A DNA stretch of 64,000 nt from Nitrospira lenta (GCA_945865525.1 CAMBDY010000008.1:1-64000); one strand, 5' to 3'; shown: positions 1-8,452, counted from the first letter of the stretch. Notes: generated by a model from the letters alone, not told the origin. A program made the numbers and translations.

Positions 1-200
1 TATTGTTTCTCCCATGCGTGGAGTCCTGCTGTCACGGCATCGTGATCGTTCATCATCGAGCAATATTTGGCGATCAACTGCGCTTCACCAAGCAGCTTCC
101 GATCCGTGACCCATCGACCCGTATCTTTGCGAATGATTCCCCAGAACCCATCAGCGTCTTGTCGAAGTGTAGCGAATGTATAGGTGCGTCTCGTATTCAT
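1..200 (-). CDS. hypothetical phage-region protein, 3' end outside window
   Basis: An open frame on the minus strand runs off the left edge without a stop, so the C-terminus is missing. I place the start at the ATG ending at 200, which has GGAG about 8 nt upstream. Another in-frame ATG at 233 has no clear ribosome binding site. The visible protein begins MNTRRTYTFATLRQD and has a tryptophan-containing turn (DGFWGIIRKDTGRW). I do not recognise a family. Strand and spacing match the phage-like genes to its right. Positions 201-372 hold no gene that I can support. Confidence 0.55.
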   Translation of the reverse strand, partial: MNTRRTYTFATLRQDADGFWGIIRKDTGRWVTDRKLLGEAQLIAKYCSMMNDHDAVTAGLHAWEKQ

Positions 201-372
201 CGTCCCTGCTCCAGTGGTTCTCTCTACTCTCATGCCTTTATTCTACTCGTTTCAGATGCAGAAAGCAAGAACTATTTTCGTGTCTAAGTCGTTGATAATG
301 CAGAGCAATCCCCTATCCTATTGAAAAGATAAGGAAAAATAGTTTTCTCAATGAAAACAAGGGGTTAGGGTC

Positions 373-840
373 TTAGTCAAGAATGGACGTGGGATAAAGG
401 AGACGATCCAGTAATGGATGAAGGGTTTTCATCACGTGTGCCTTGCGAATGCGGCAGGACACCCAATCATTATAATAGTCGGGGCGAATGAGGGCATGAC
501 GAGCAAAGATTTCCATCGTCTCAAAATAGCCACATTCAGACTTGGACATGCACAGATGGAGAATGGTGCGAGTAAAGTATTGGTGGCCAAAGGTGAGGAG
601 GTCGGCCTGCAACAGCGAGGACGACCCCCAATACGTCTCCCATTCAGAGGAGACGCGAGACCGCTTCTTTTTCCCCTTGACCTGTCTGGTCTTGGATTTG
701 GTAAAGAGTTTACGACCCACATAACGCTTGCCCGTGGGTTGGTGCGTAATGAGGTAGACAAATCCACAATAGGGTCCTGGGTCAGTGAAGAGTCGACCGT
801 TATAGGTCCAGGGATTCACTCCCATCGAGGGATTGGCCAC
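373..840 (-). CDS. GIY-YIG-type endonuclease, phage SegE-like
   Basis: A 155-residue protein with the GIY-YIG core near its N-terminus: GFVYLI at about residues 26-31, then RYVGRK at about 39-44, followed by a Lys-rich stretch and a WETYWGSS segment. This layout matches the small GIY-YIG (SegE-like) endonucleases common in T4-like myoviruses. Such enzymes cut DNA and often behave as free-standing homing endonucleases; the role here is inferred. The start is a GTG at 840 with GAGG six bases upstream. It overlaps the 3' end of the upstream zinc-knuckle gene by 41 nt. Confidence 0.75.
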   Translation of the reverse strand: MANPSMGVNPWTYNGRLFTDPGPYCGFVYLITHQPTGKRYVGRKLFTKSKTRQVKGKKKRSRVSSEWETYWGSSSLLQADLLTFGHQYFTRTILHLCMSKSECGYFETMEIFARHALIRPDYYNDWVSCRIRKAHVMKTLHPLLDRLLYPTSILD

Positions 841-973
841 GAATCACCTCATCATCATGGAGAAGAAATTCGCCACAGAACACACAGTGAATAGGCGTCA
901 GATCATGAAGCACGTCATCATAGTCCACCTGAAATGATCCGGTACATTCCTCGCAGTCAAACGACTGAATCAT
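800..973 (-). CDS. small two-CxxC protein, phage-type zinc ribbon
   Basis: A 57-residue ORF starting MIQSFDCEEC. Two Cys pairs, CEEC near residues 7-10 and CVFC near 30-33, are spaced as in a zinc ribbon, and the tail is acidic. Small double-CxxC proteins of this style are frequent in T4-like cyanophages; their function is unknown. The ATG at 973 has a GAGGTAG ribosome binding site about 5 nt upstream. It lies just upstream of the endonuclease gene and is probably co-transcribed with it. Confidence 0.65.
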   Translation of the reverse strand: MIQSFDCEECTGSFQVDYDDVLHDLTPIHCVFCGEFLLHDDEVIRGQSLDGSESLDL

Positions 974-988
974 TTCTACCTCTATATA

Positions 989-1444
989 TTACGGTTCAAT
1001 CAACCAATAGACTTTGCTGGCGACGGATTCATGACCCATCGTCGTGTAGGGCAGCACGTCTTTACAGAGACCCTTCCCAAGGACATCAATAAAGACTTCA
1101 TTGGGAATCGCATCACCATCCGTATCAATTTCATAGAGGATCGGAAACTCCGCGTGAGGATAGGACTCGAATTCGCTCTCAAGATCGCCCAGTTCTAAAG
1201 TCTTCGTGACTGAATACGTCGCAAAGTCTGGTTTCCCATCTAGATTCGCATCATACAGTTCTGCCCAGAGTCCATTGGGGAGCAGGCGTGTCTGGAGAAT
1301 AATGGGTGGAGATAGCTGAAAGGGCACGGCGGCAAACTGCGGACAGTCCCGAAGTGATGGAGGCACGTGACCGTGCGCCGGACTCACCATTACCCACAGG
1401 AGTCCCAGGACCAGTAGCGTTCTTGTTGACCAGAGTCGAGTCAT
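989..1444 (-). CDS. exported protein with Ca-binding-like DxDxD loops
   Basis: The start is chosen at the ATG ending at 1444; a longer frame would overlap the reductase gene. Residues 1-25 form a signal peptide (basic start, hydrophobic core LLVLGLLWVMVS, cleavage likely after AHG). The mature part has two Asp-rich loops, DANLDGKPD and DTDGDAIPN, resembling EF-hand or dockerin calcium loops. No enzyme motif is visible. An exported protein inside a nucleotide-metabolism block of phage genes is unexpected and may be a host-derived moron gene. A TATAAATA element sits directly upstream. Confidence 0.6.
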   Translation of the reverse strand: MTRLWSTRTLLVLGLLWVMVSPAHGHVPPSLRDCPQFAAVPFQLSPPIILQTRLLPNGLWAELYDANLDGKPDFATYSVTKTLELGDLESEFESYPHAEFPILYEIDTDGDAIPNEVFIDVLGKGLCKDVLPYTTMGHESVASKVYWLIEP

Positions 1445-1449
1445 CAGAT

Positions 1450-1457
1450 TATTTATA
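1450..1457 (-). promoter_or_regulatory. TATAAATA motif, possible T4-type late promoter
   Basis: The minus strand reads TATAAATA, the consensus of T4 late promoters, five bases upstream of the ATG at 1444. Transcription from it would give an almost leaderless mRNA. I saw only this one copy, and the element overlaps the 3' end of the preceding gene's neighbourhood, so it may be chance. Confidence 0.25.
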
Positions 1458-1461
1458 CGTT

Positions 1462-3393
1462 CTAGAGGTCGCACTTCCCCGCTGAGCAGGCGAGTTCCTG
1501 CGACCCCGTGGTCATATCCACTCCACCATCATACTCAATAAGTTTATCCCAATCCAACGTCTCTGGAAAGGCCTTGGCGGCCGCCTGATAGTGTTCCTGG
1601 GTGCATTCCTGATAGGGCGCCTGCTTGTAGATATGTTCGGAGTAGGGGAGAAAGGCCACCCCACAGACCTTATCAAAATGTTTATAGACCCAGGCCCCCA
1701 CATCGAGCCACTCATGCTCCTTGACCGACACGGTAATCGACGGATTATGTTCACACCAGTAGTCATGGTAGAGTTGCCAGAATTCTAATTGTTCCACGGC
1801 TGAACGGTCGGTGCGCAGGATGGCCCCCTTGGGAGATTGCATGGGAAACGAAAAGACCGTGATGTTCGAGGGATTCGTGACATCATCTTCATGGGGCACC
1901 CCCTGCGCAATCATCAAGGTATTCAGCGGGTCTTTTTTATCCATGCGAACCGTGCGAATGTAATACTGTGAATGCCGCGCATGAATTCCTGATGCGGAAT
2001 CGGTCATTTGCGACACGGTGCCGCTCGGTTTTACACAGGTCACCGCGACCGACGGATTAATTTTTAACTTCTTGGCAAATTCCACATTCGTGGCAACGGC
2101 CAACTCGCGAAGAGACGTGAGAATGGATTGCGTCTTCTTGATATCATTCCCATTGAGTAACGTCGAATCCATAATACCCGTCAGCGACACGCCTAGCAAT
2201 CGTTCTTCTTCAGAATTGTGATTCCACTTGGCCGACATATACTTGAAGTTCGTGAGGGTGGACTGGAACGTGCCCAGAATCGACGCCAGGCGAACTTTCT
2301 TTTCGAGGGTCTCCAGCGTATCATCGACTCGAACAATGGCCTCAGAGAGATTACAGAGTCCACGATCCCTGAGAAGGATTTCACCACATGGATTTGTACC
2401 CATGGCATGGGACGTATCACGGCGACCATACTTGGCCACCTGATTCTGAGCCGCGACACGATTAAAGATCCCCCGCTCACCAGATTTTGACGCATAGAGG
2501 GCATGCCACTCATCCATGAATACCCCCACATCAGGGCGTTCGGTATAGGCCGCAGAATTATTCGAGAGGGTTCGTTCAGGGTGTTCGATCCACCATTGTC
2601 CAGACTTGGCATGGCGCATGCGGTCATCCGACACATTGGACAGCGAGATCAAGGCGCTGCGCCGCACGCCACCCACAATCACCACTTCCCCCGTCTTACA
2701 CACCAGGTCATGGCACTCCAAGGAATTTAACTTACGTCCTGCCGCATTCTTGAAGGTCGCGACGGCAAAGTGAAAGAGACTTTGCAGTGGACCTGGACCC
2801 GACGCACGACCGCCAAAGGTCTTCAGCGGTGCACCGGCGGGACGAATCTTCGTCAAGTCCCAGCGAGGAATCTGTCCCTGATAGAGCATGCCAATCAATT
2901 CCTTGAAGGCCTTGGCCCACCCAAGTTTGGAATCCCCCACCACAATGACCGTATCAGACTGATGAAACTCTTCGGCCACCGTGGGAAGGTTAGAAATTTT
3001 ATCGCGCTCCACACTAAACCCCGCGCCCGTGCCGCTGAGCAAGACATAAAGGATTTCATCAAACGCTTGTGGGCGAGAGATTTCTGTATAGGAACAATTA
3101 TATCCGGCCAGAGGTTCGCGTTCGAGTGCGTCCCCCGCCGTCATCAAGCACCGCATCGAGGGCATCACCTGGAGATGAAGAATGGCCTCTTCGATTTCAC
3201 TCCGAAGATCTTTGGTCAGACTATAGCCGCAGGTCTCTCCCAGATGAACCTGAAAGAAGTCGAGATACCGTTTGACCGTTTCTCCCCAATATTCTCGACG
3301 CCCCTCATTCCAGATATATCGGGAATACCGAGACATATAGATGAAGGCCTGATAGTCTGTGGGAAATCCGAGGTGCGTGGTGCCAAGCGACAT
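1462..3393 (-). CDS. nrdJ: class II (B12-dependent) ribonucleoside-triphosphate reductase
   Basis: Reduces ribonucleotides to deoxyribonucleotides with adenosylcobalamin, supplying dNTPs for viral replication. The 643-residue protein follows the monomeric RTPR plan. Cys100 (AGYNCSY) and Cys347 (GLCNLSE) are the expected redox pair, NPCGE at 334-338 carries the thiyl-radical Cys and catalytic Glu, and the C-terminal CSAGKCDL supplies the shuttle cysteines. All key residues seem intact. The start has GGAG about 8 nt upstream. It is followed by thyX and primase in the gene order typical of virus nucleotide modules. The enzyme needs host or environmental B12. Confidence 0.93.
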   Translation of the reverse strand: MSLGTTHLGFPTDYQAFIYMSRYSRYIWNEGRREYWGETVKRYLDFFQVHLGETCGYSLTKDLRSEIEEAILHLQVMPSMRCLMTAGDALEREPLAGYNCSYTEISRPQAFDEILYVLLSGTGAGFSVERDKISNLPTVAEEFHQSDTVIVVGDSKLGWAKAFKELIGMLYQGQIPRWDLTKIRPAGAPLKTFGGRASGPGPLQSLFHFAVATFKNAAGRKLNSLECHDLVCKTGEVVIVGGVRRSALISLSNVSDDRMRHAKSGQWWIEHPERTLSNNSAAYTERPDVGVFMDEWHALYASKSGERGIFNRVAAQNQVAKYGRRDTSHAMGTNPCGEILLRDRGLCNLSEAIVRVDDTLETLEKKVRLASILGTFQSTLTNFKYMSAKWNHNSEEERLLGVSLTGIMDSTLLNGNDIKKTQSILTSLRELAVATNVEFAKKLKINPSVAVTCVKPSGTVSQMTDSASGIHARHSQYYIRTVRMDKKDPLNTLMIAQGVPHEDDVTNPSNITVFSFPMQSPKGAILRTDRSAVEQLEFWQLYHDYWCEHNPSITVSVKEHEWLDVGAWVYKHFDKVCGVAFLPYSEHIYKQAPYQECTQEHYQAAAKAFPETLDWDKLIEYDGGVDMTTGSQELACSAGKCDL

Positions 3394-3450
3394 AATGATT
3401 GCTCCATCGATGCATAAAAGGTAAAAAAGGTTTATAGGAACCGCATAACG

Positions 3451-4116
3451 TCATTTAGCCACAAATTGTTGTATCATCGGAAAGATGGTCGTCAGGGTGT
3501 CAGCGCACGCCTGCGCAACGTCACGATGTTCCTTCTGCACATCAGGTTTGGTACGAACTTGTATATAGTGAATCCAAGACCGAATCGACCCAGCCATGTA
3601 GAGGCGAGTACCCATAAGACCTTCTGGAAGCACCGCACGGGCTTGTTCTTTCGCCACGCCTCGATCCACAGCCCAGGTATAGGCTTTCAAGGATTCTTCC
3701 TTAACTCGATGTTGATGCTCTGTCCACATCAGGTCGAGGAGGGGGTCCTCATTCTTCAGGGAGTTCTGTCGGTTTTTGGTATCTTGCAGACGGGCTTCGC
3801 GAACTTCAAAGTCTAAGGTCTTGGTTGGATCGGCATAGCGTTGAGAAAATTCTTGAAAGGCAAAGGACCGATGCCTGAGTATCTGTCGTGCAATATCTCT
3901 GGTCGTGTCAATTTCCAGACACGCTGAGGCCATCTCTAGGGGACTCCAATGTTGATGGTCTATGAGATATTGAATCAATTTCTCTGAGGTCAGAGTATTG
4001 GCCTGATTATCGGGATTCGAGACTCTCGCGCAATAGGCCACTAATTGTTGCAAGTCTGTTAGATGGGTTTCACCATGATCGGCCGCACGGGAATAACTGA
4101 CTAACGTGACATTCAT
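3451..4116 (-). CDS. thyX: flavin-dependent thymidylate synthase ThyX
   Basis: Makes dTMP from dUMP using FAD, NADPH and methylene-tetrahydrofolate. The ThyX signature is at residues 81-93 (RHRSFAFQEFSQR). It has Arg81, His82, Arg83, Ser91 and Arg93 of the RHRxxSxxxxSxR pattern, but the first Ser is Ala86. The C-terminal region keeps the expected LPEGL...R...RTKPDVQKEHR pattern for dUMP binding. At 221 residues it has normal family length. It lies between the primase and the reductase, all on one strand, so dTMP and dNTP supply are probably co-expressed with replication. Confidence 0.93.
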   Translation of the reverse strand: MNVTLVSYSRAADHGETHLTDLQQLVAYCARVSNPDNQANTLTSEKLIQYLIDHQHWSPLEMASACLEIDTTRDIARQILRHRSFAFQEFSQRYADPTKTLDFEVREARLQDTKNRQNSLKNEDPLLDLMWTEHQHRVKEESLKAYTWAVDRGVAKEQARAVLPEGLMGTRLYMAGSIRSWIHYIQVRTKPDVQKEHRDVAQACADTLTTIFPMIQQFVAK

Positions 4117-4128
4117 GAGATGACCCTT

Positions 4129-5199
4129 CTAGGATACTGGGGTGGGGGAGAACATATTATGTAGTCGAGCTAATGGTCGAATTTTCTTCCAAAATGCCAA
4201 CGTGGTTCGTGCAACGAGACCTTGATAGGTATGCGAGAGAAGAATCTGAAGAATCCCCTCAGACGTTTGTCCAGATAGAATCATCTCATTCAGATCTTTT
4301 CCTTTCGTGGTATCGGGCCAAATCACCAGAGAGTACCCTTCACGGACAGCGGTTTCCATCGCCTGAACAATTTCACGATTGCGCCGTTCATGATCAAACA
4401 CCAAGGTCATCGTGGGCGCATCTAAGGCTCTGGCGCACCCCAATAGATTCGCGTTCCCTGAGGCCACCGCATTCGGCAAAAACAGTGAATCGAGGGGACC
4501 CTCGACAATCCAGACTGGTTTCGTGGGATTGACCAATTCTCGCCCAAACATGAGCACGACTGAGTCATCTGGAGTAACCCGAAAGGTCACATAGCGCAGG
4601 GTGCCGGCGTTTTTGGAAAACGACCGACCAGAAATCGCCAACACTTCATGATCAGGTGAAAAATAGGGAATCACCAAGCGAGGTTCAGCACGAACGGTCA
4701 GAGTATTCTGCGGGCAGACTTCTTGGACAAACGTCTTATAATCTTTCGCATACCAGAGACGAGACCAGGCGGCCTGGGGAATCTGTCGGGCACGAAGATA
4801 ATTGAGGCAGGGATGCGCCCACTCAAGTCGGTCACAGGATTCAGCATGGGTCCAACTGGGTCGCGGTAATGGTTCAAATAAGACCGTGGGAACTGCTTTT
4901 CCTTTACGAGGGGGGTGCCCCTGATGATCGGGTCGATACCGTTCAAGCAGATATTCTTGATAGAGTCGCTGGTCCAACATCTTGAGAAACTTTCCCAAGG
5001 TCGTACCCACCTGACAATTATGACACCGAAAGAAGAGCGCATTTTGCTTGCGATAGAGATAACCTCGGGTTTTCGACTTCGACTTTTCTGAGTCTCCACA
5101 AAGAGGACACCGAAAGTTAAAGAGATAATCAGATTTGCGAATCGCACCCTTGAGCAACGGTTGCACCAACATGGCATATTTTAAGTCGATGTAGAGCAT
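4129..5199 (-). CDS. T4 gp61-like DNA primase
   Basis: Synthesises RNA primers for lagging-strand replication. The N-terminus carries a zinc-binding domain (CPLCGDS near residue 31, CHNC near 59). A TOPRIM-type core follows, with EGPLDSLF and a later LVFDHE that would bind metal. The opening YIDLKYA resembles the conserved start of T4-like primases, which supports the ATG at 5199. That ATG sits only 5 nt after the -10 box of promoter P2 and has no Shine-Dalgarno, so part of its mRNA may be leaderless. 356 residues is the usual gp61 size. No gp41 helicase is visible in the window. Confidence 0.88.
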   Translation of the reverse strand: MLYIDLKYAMLVQPLLKGAIRKSDYLFNFRCPLCGDSEKSKSKTRGYLYRKQNALFFRCHNCQVGTTLGKFLKMLDQRLYQEYLLERYRPDHQGHPPRKGKAVPTVLFEPLPRPSWTHAESCDRLEWAHPCLNYLRARQIPQAAWSRLWYAKDYKTFVQEVCPQNTLTVRAEPRLVIPYFSPDHEVLAISGRSFSKNAGTLRYVTFRVTPDDSVVLMFGRELVNPTKPVWIVEGPLDSLFLPNAVASGNANLLGCARALDAPTMTLVFDHERRNREIVQAMETAVREGYSLVIWPDTTKGKDLNEMILSGQTSEGILQILLSHTYQGLVARTTLAFWKKIRPLARLHNMFSPTPVS

Positions 5200-5204
5200 A
5201 CGCT

Positions 5205-5233
5205 AGTATACCGTTAGAAGGGAGAAAAGTCAA
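5205..5233 (-). promoter_or_regulatory. sigma70 promoter P2 (phage early-type)
   Basis: On the minus strand TTGACT (5228-5233) and TATACT (5205-5210) are separated by exactly 17 bp. The predicted start point is at or next to the primase ATG at 5199. Confidence 0.8.
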
Positions 5234-5245
5234 GGGGAAACGTAG

Positions 5246-5268
5246 GATACTCTCTATAAAAGAGTATC
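5246..5268. repeat. perfect 8-bp inverted repeat between P1 and P2
   Basis: GATACTCT (5246-5253) and AGAGTATC (5261-5268) flank a 7-nt AT-rich loop. It lies between two tandem promoters and has no U-run, so an operator for a dimeric repressor is as likely as an attenuator. Confidence 0.6.
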
Positions 5269-5282
5269 TCACTCAATGCATT

Positions 5283-5311
5283 AGTATACTAGAATGAGAG
5301 GCTAAAGTCAA
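5283..5311 (-). promoter_or_regulatory. sigma70 promoter P1 (phage early-type)
   Basis: On the minus strand TTGACT (5306-5311) and TATACT (5283-5288) are 17 bp apart, with the same boxes and spacing as P2. It would drive the primase, ThyX and reductase block with a leader of about 75 nt that contains the palindrome. Confidence 0.8.
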
Positions 5312-5314
5312 GAA

Positions 5315-5839
5315 TTATTTAAAGAGTTTTAAAAACGCAAAAAGATCAACATGTCCGATGAGCCAGGCCAAGAGTGCAATGGCTCCCATAATCGTCCACT
5401 TCCAACGGTCAATGTCTTGCATGGACTCTTTAAGCACGGCCAATTCGTGTTCAATGTCCTTGCGTTGTTCAATTTCACAGTTGGGTGAAGTGTCCTGTGT
5501 CACTCGCAGAGCCAAGACCGCATCATGCAGATCATTGAGCTTATTGGACAGCTGAAGTTCCACCTCATCCATCTTCGCTAAGAGTTCACGATTGACGGTA
5601 GTGACCCGTGAGTGCAAATCACGAATGTCGGATTTGACTTCATCTTCAGCTTTAACATGTTGTGCATGTTTGGATTCGTGCATCGTAATAATTTTTACCA
5701 CTCCATCGAGAATCGATTCTGTTTTATCGAGAGTCGAGGAGACTGTATGACAAAGAGTCGTCACGGTCTCCACATCCTTCTTGAGCAGACCTACATCAAG
5801 TCGAAGATCTGACCTGACTTGTTTACCATATTCACTCAT
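5315..5839 (-). CDS. coiled-coil protein with C-terminal membrane anchor
   Basis: A 174-residue protein. Most of it is predicted alpha-helical with heptad-like spacing (about residues 15-140, rich in Leu, Val, Asp and Glu). One hydrophobic span near residues 150-168 (TIMGAIALLAWLIGHV) ends it as a tail anchor. Proteins with this N-terminus (SEYGKQVRSDLR) are, from memory, recurrent hypotheticals in T4-like cyanophages. The layout could suit a membrane-tethering role. It ends just upstream of promoter P1. Confidence 0.65.
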   Translation of the reverse strand: MSEYGKQVRSDLRLDVGLLKKDVETVTTLCHTVSSTLDKTESILDGVVKIITMHESKHAQHVKAEDEVKSDIRDLHSRVTTVNRELLAKMDEVELQLSNKLNDLHDAVLALRVTQDTSPNCEIEQRKDIEHELAVLKESMQDIDRWKWTIMGAIALLAWLIGHVDLFAFLKLFK

Positions 5840-5851
5840 CGTGCGTACCCT

Positions 5852-7606
5852 TTAACAATTCCATTTCCTTAGCGCAAGTGCTTTACGAGTCGGTTCGCCA
5901 TTCGGTTTCTTCATTGGCCCTTCCATACCACCCATACGAGCACAGAAAGACTTGCGGCGATTTGCCGCTTTGCTCCCCGCTTTTAACTTAGAAGGCGGCG
6001 TAGTGACTGGTGCTTTTAGATTAGCACCTTTCGCGTTGTATGCGTCCCGACCTTTTTGAGTCAGACCACCAGTGGACGATTTATGTCCCTTGGCATCTAC
6101 TGCGTACTCTAACAATTCTTGATCAGTACAGTGCTCAAGGCTTTCCCAGATATAGTCTGAGTCTAGGTTATGTAACAATGCAAGATCTTCAATAACTTCC
6201 TCGATCAAATCGAACTGCGCTTCAACGTCTTCCATAAGTTTAACAGATTCTTCCGCTTTCTTGTTCTTTGGATAACCTCCAAAAATATCGCCTACTTTTT
6301 TACCTGGTCCTGTGTAACCCGCGACATGGTCTGAATTAGATTTTATATGCTTATCCCTACCAGATTTATTACCGATATAGGCAATTTTACCAGTGTCTTT
6401 ATGAAATGATGTATAGAGACCGCCCGCCATTCCTTCAGAAATTTCATCAAGTGGTTTAGCGTCTTCATTTTTGGGTACACAATTTGGTACCATCTTATCG
6501 CCCTTTTTCTTCACACCAACTTGCTTGTGAGTGTCCCAGCATGCTTCGTATAACTCTTCGTCCATATTTTCGCCAAACATCGCATGATACTTTAGTGTAT
6601 GTTTGCTGGGTTTTGTTTCAGCCGTTGCATCTCCAGGTGCGGGTTCATATGCTGATGGATCGCTATCGCTTTTCTTATCCATCTTATCCCAATGTGCTGC
6701 TCTTGCTTTAGCAGTGGTAGCAGATAGTCCTGCAACATATTTCTTGGGAAGACCAGACTCTTTATCTTTTATGACGGCTTCTCCCAGTTCTTCTTTTGAT
6801 TGTAAATAATCTCTGACAGAACTAAGGTAATCTTGCGCTAATGTAATTTTAGATTGAACCCACTCTGGCATGTTATCTTCATCAGATACCATGTCAATCA
6901 AATCTTTTGAGTTGCGGTATATAGTTTGTAATTGAGTACGAGCCATTTGACCTTCAAAGTCATACTCACCACGATCAATTGCCTTTACTACTTCTTCTAG
7001 CGCGCCGAATATCTGCTGAACATCTTCTTCATGAAGATCTTTATCGGCCCCATGATATGTACCCTCACCTTTTGTTATGTAAGAGTTAACACGAGCCATG
7101 CCCCATTGCTGTGGTGTAGTTCCTGGGCGATGGCCGGAGTTCCATGCCGCGACGCCACGATTATAAACTTTTCGTAGTGTGCCAATGGCAACACCAGATT
7201 TTTCTGCTTTCGCAGCCAGACCCGCATCTGCAGTTTCTGCGAGAGCGATATCTTCTTTTAGTGTACGACGAGCCACTGTGCCATACCGCAAGTATTGCAT
7301 GCAGCCGGTGGCGGCATCCTGAACAATAATGGGACGCGCATAATCGGCATTCCCATAGGCCCGAATGTCTTGGCCAATCTGGTCTTCTCCCACGTAGGTC
7401 TTATAATTGGCATGCTTTCTTTTACCTAATCGAGCTTTTAAGAACCACTCGGTGGGTACTTCGAACACGTCATGGCCCGCAAACTTCTTGCGAGTGATCA
7501 TTGGACCTGGAACACCAGGTTCTCCCTGTGCGCCTACGCCCACTCCCGCGACTCCACCATCCCCAGCGGCATTGGCCGGCGCATCTTCCTGTATCAATGG
7601 ATCCAT
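5852..7606 (-). CDS. large phage-type modular protein with C-terminal cationic SFCARM domain
   Basis: I start it at the ATG ending at 7606, which has GGAG about 9 nt upstream; the longer frame overlaps the next gene. After a Gly/Ala-rich leader, residues 40-110 (EVPTEWFLKARLGKRKHANYKTYVG and following) form a domain I associate with phage hypotheticals. A helical middle follows, then a short module around 'YEACWDTHKQVG...VPNCVPK', which recurs in many T4-like cyanophage proteins. The extreme C-terminus has the conserved SFCARMGGMEGP...TRKALALRKWNC tail. No catalytic motif is evident. It is probably a virion or DNA-associated protein, but this is not proven. Confidence 0.7.
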   Translation of the reverse strand: MDPLIQEDAPANAAGDGGVAGVGVGAQGEPGVPGPMITRKKFAGHDVFEVPTEWFLKARLGKRKHANYKTYVGEDQIGQDIRAYGNADYARPIIVQDAATGCMQYLRYGTVARRTLKEDIALAETADAGLAAKAEKSGVAIGTLRKVYNRGVAAWNSGHRPGTTPQQWGMARVNSYITKGEGTYHGADKDLHEEDVQQIFGALEEVVKAIDRGEYDFEGQMARTQLQTIYRNSKDLIDMVSDEDNMPEWVQSKITLAQDYLSSVRDYLQSKEELGEAVIKDKESGLPKKYVAGLSATTAKARAAHWDKMDKKSDSDPSAYEPAPGDATAETKPSKHTLKYHAMFGENMDEELYEACWDTHKQVGVKKKGDKMVPNCVPKNEDAKPLDEISEGMAGGLYTSFHKDTGKIAYIGNKSGRDKHIKSNSDHVAGYTGPGKKVGDIFGGYPKNKKAEESVKLMEDVEAQFDLIEEVIEDLALLHNLDSDYIWESLEHCTDQELLEYAVDAKGHKSSTGGLTQKGRDAYNAKGANLKAPVTTPPSKLKAGSKAANRRKSFCARMGGMEGPMKKPNGEPTRKALALRKWNC

Positions 7607-7616
7607 GGCTAGTCTC

Positions 7617-8006
7617 CTACTTAATTTGCCTGAGCACGGTGACGGCATGGAGATCGACTCCCATCGTTGAAATCATAATATCCGTATCTCGAATCCCGCA
7701 CACTTCATCAGGACAATAATTCAAGAACATGAGAAACGTCTTCAGAGTCGTGTAAAACTGCGGCTTAATATAAAAAAACAACAACCGTGTTGCGGCCTGC
7801 AGGCCAAACACATTATACAAAACAATCAGATGATTGAGGATCAAGCGTTCACGGAGTTCTCCATCATTCTGATACCGCATCAAGAGTCGGTTCAGATACT
7901 GGATCCGCTTGAAGTCTTCACGAAATTCTGATTGCAGACAGTTGGGCTTCTCATAGGCTTTCGCCGCATAGAGCAGCACATTGCCCGGCCATAATGATAT
8001 TAGCAT
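7617..8006 (-). CDS. conserved T4-like phage protein of unknown function
   Basis: 129 residues, helical and hydrophobic, with LYAAKAY near the N-terminus and a central RLILNHLIVLYNVFG...ATRLLFFY stretch. From memory this pattern belongs to a small family found almost only in T4-like cyanophages and their relatives. No function is assigned. It overlaps the upstream gene by 1 nt, indicating a shared transcript. Confidence 0.7.
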   Translation of the reverse strand: MLISLWPGNVLLYAAKAYEKPNCLQSEFREDFKRIQYLNRLLMRYQNDGELRERLILNHLIVLYNVFGLQAATRLLFFYIKPQFYTTLKTFLMFLNYCPDEVCGIRDTDIMISTMGVDLHAVTVLRQIK

Positions 8007-8419
8007 TATTCCTCATCCGGCATAATCACGAATGCAGGATCTTCATCGTCGTCATCTGATAAAATCTCAATCAATCCAGATTCCGTGACCACTTCGGCGC
8101 CCATCTCAATGGTGCCATCCTCGAGCATTCCATAATTGAGATAGACAAAGATGGGCTCGATGGAGGCGGGGGTCAGGGCAATCACTTCTTCCCCATCCAG
8201 GGGATCCAGCGTCAGATGAACGGGGGCCACCAACCCATACTGCAACAGCACGAGGAGCACTCGAGCATAGCCCTGTTCGGGCGTCGCCAGAGGCAGCTCC
8301 ATGGCATCATCGAGGTCGATCTGCATGAGGTCAAGGGATTCAGGACGCGGGGCCGGACCCTCCGCGTCCTGAACCTCAATCCCAAAACAGTCGAGCAACT
8401 GTGTCAAGACATCAGTCAT
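8006..8419 (-). CDS. acidic hypothetical phage protein
   Basis: A strongly acidic protein ending in a run of Asp/Glu (LSDDDDEDPAF...). I prefer the ATG at 8419 because GGAG lies six bases upstream; an ATG at 8431 has no ribosome binding site. The mid part (YARVLLVLLQYGLVAPV) looks like a buried helix. I do not recognise the family. The small, acidic form and its place between two structural-type genes would suit a chaperone or DNA-mimic role, but nothing proves it. Confidence 0.6.
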   Translation of the reverse strand: MTDVLTQLLDCFGIEVQDAEGPAPRPESLDLMQIDLDDAMELPLATPEQGYARVLLVLLQYGLVAPVHLTLDPLDGEEVIALTPASIEPIFVYLNYGMLEDGTIEMGAEVVTESGLIEILSDDDDEDPAFVIMPDEE

Positions 8420-8452
8420 AGCATACTCCATGTTCTAAAAGGCCAGAAACGC

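Noticed and set aside
3-287. Plus-strand open frame of 94 codons
   Set aside because: The opposite strand has a better frame with a ribosome binding site and agrees with the strand of the phage block.
418-894. Plus-strand open frame over the GIY-YIG gene
   Set aside because: It is a shadow of the endonuclease and small zinc gene and has no recognisable motif.
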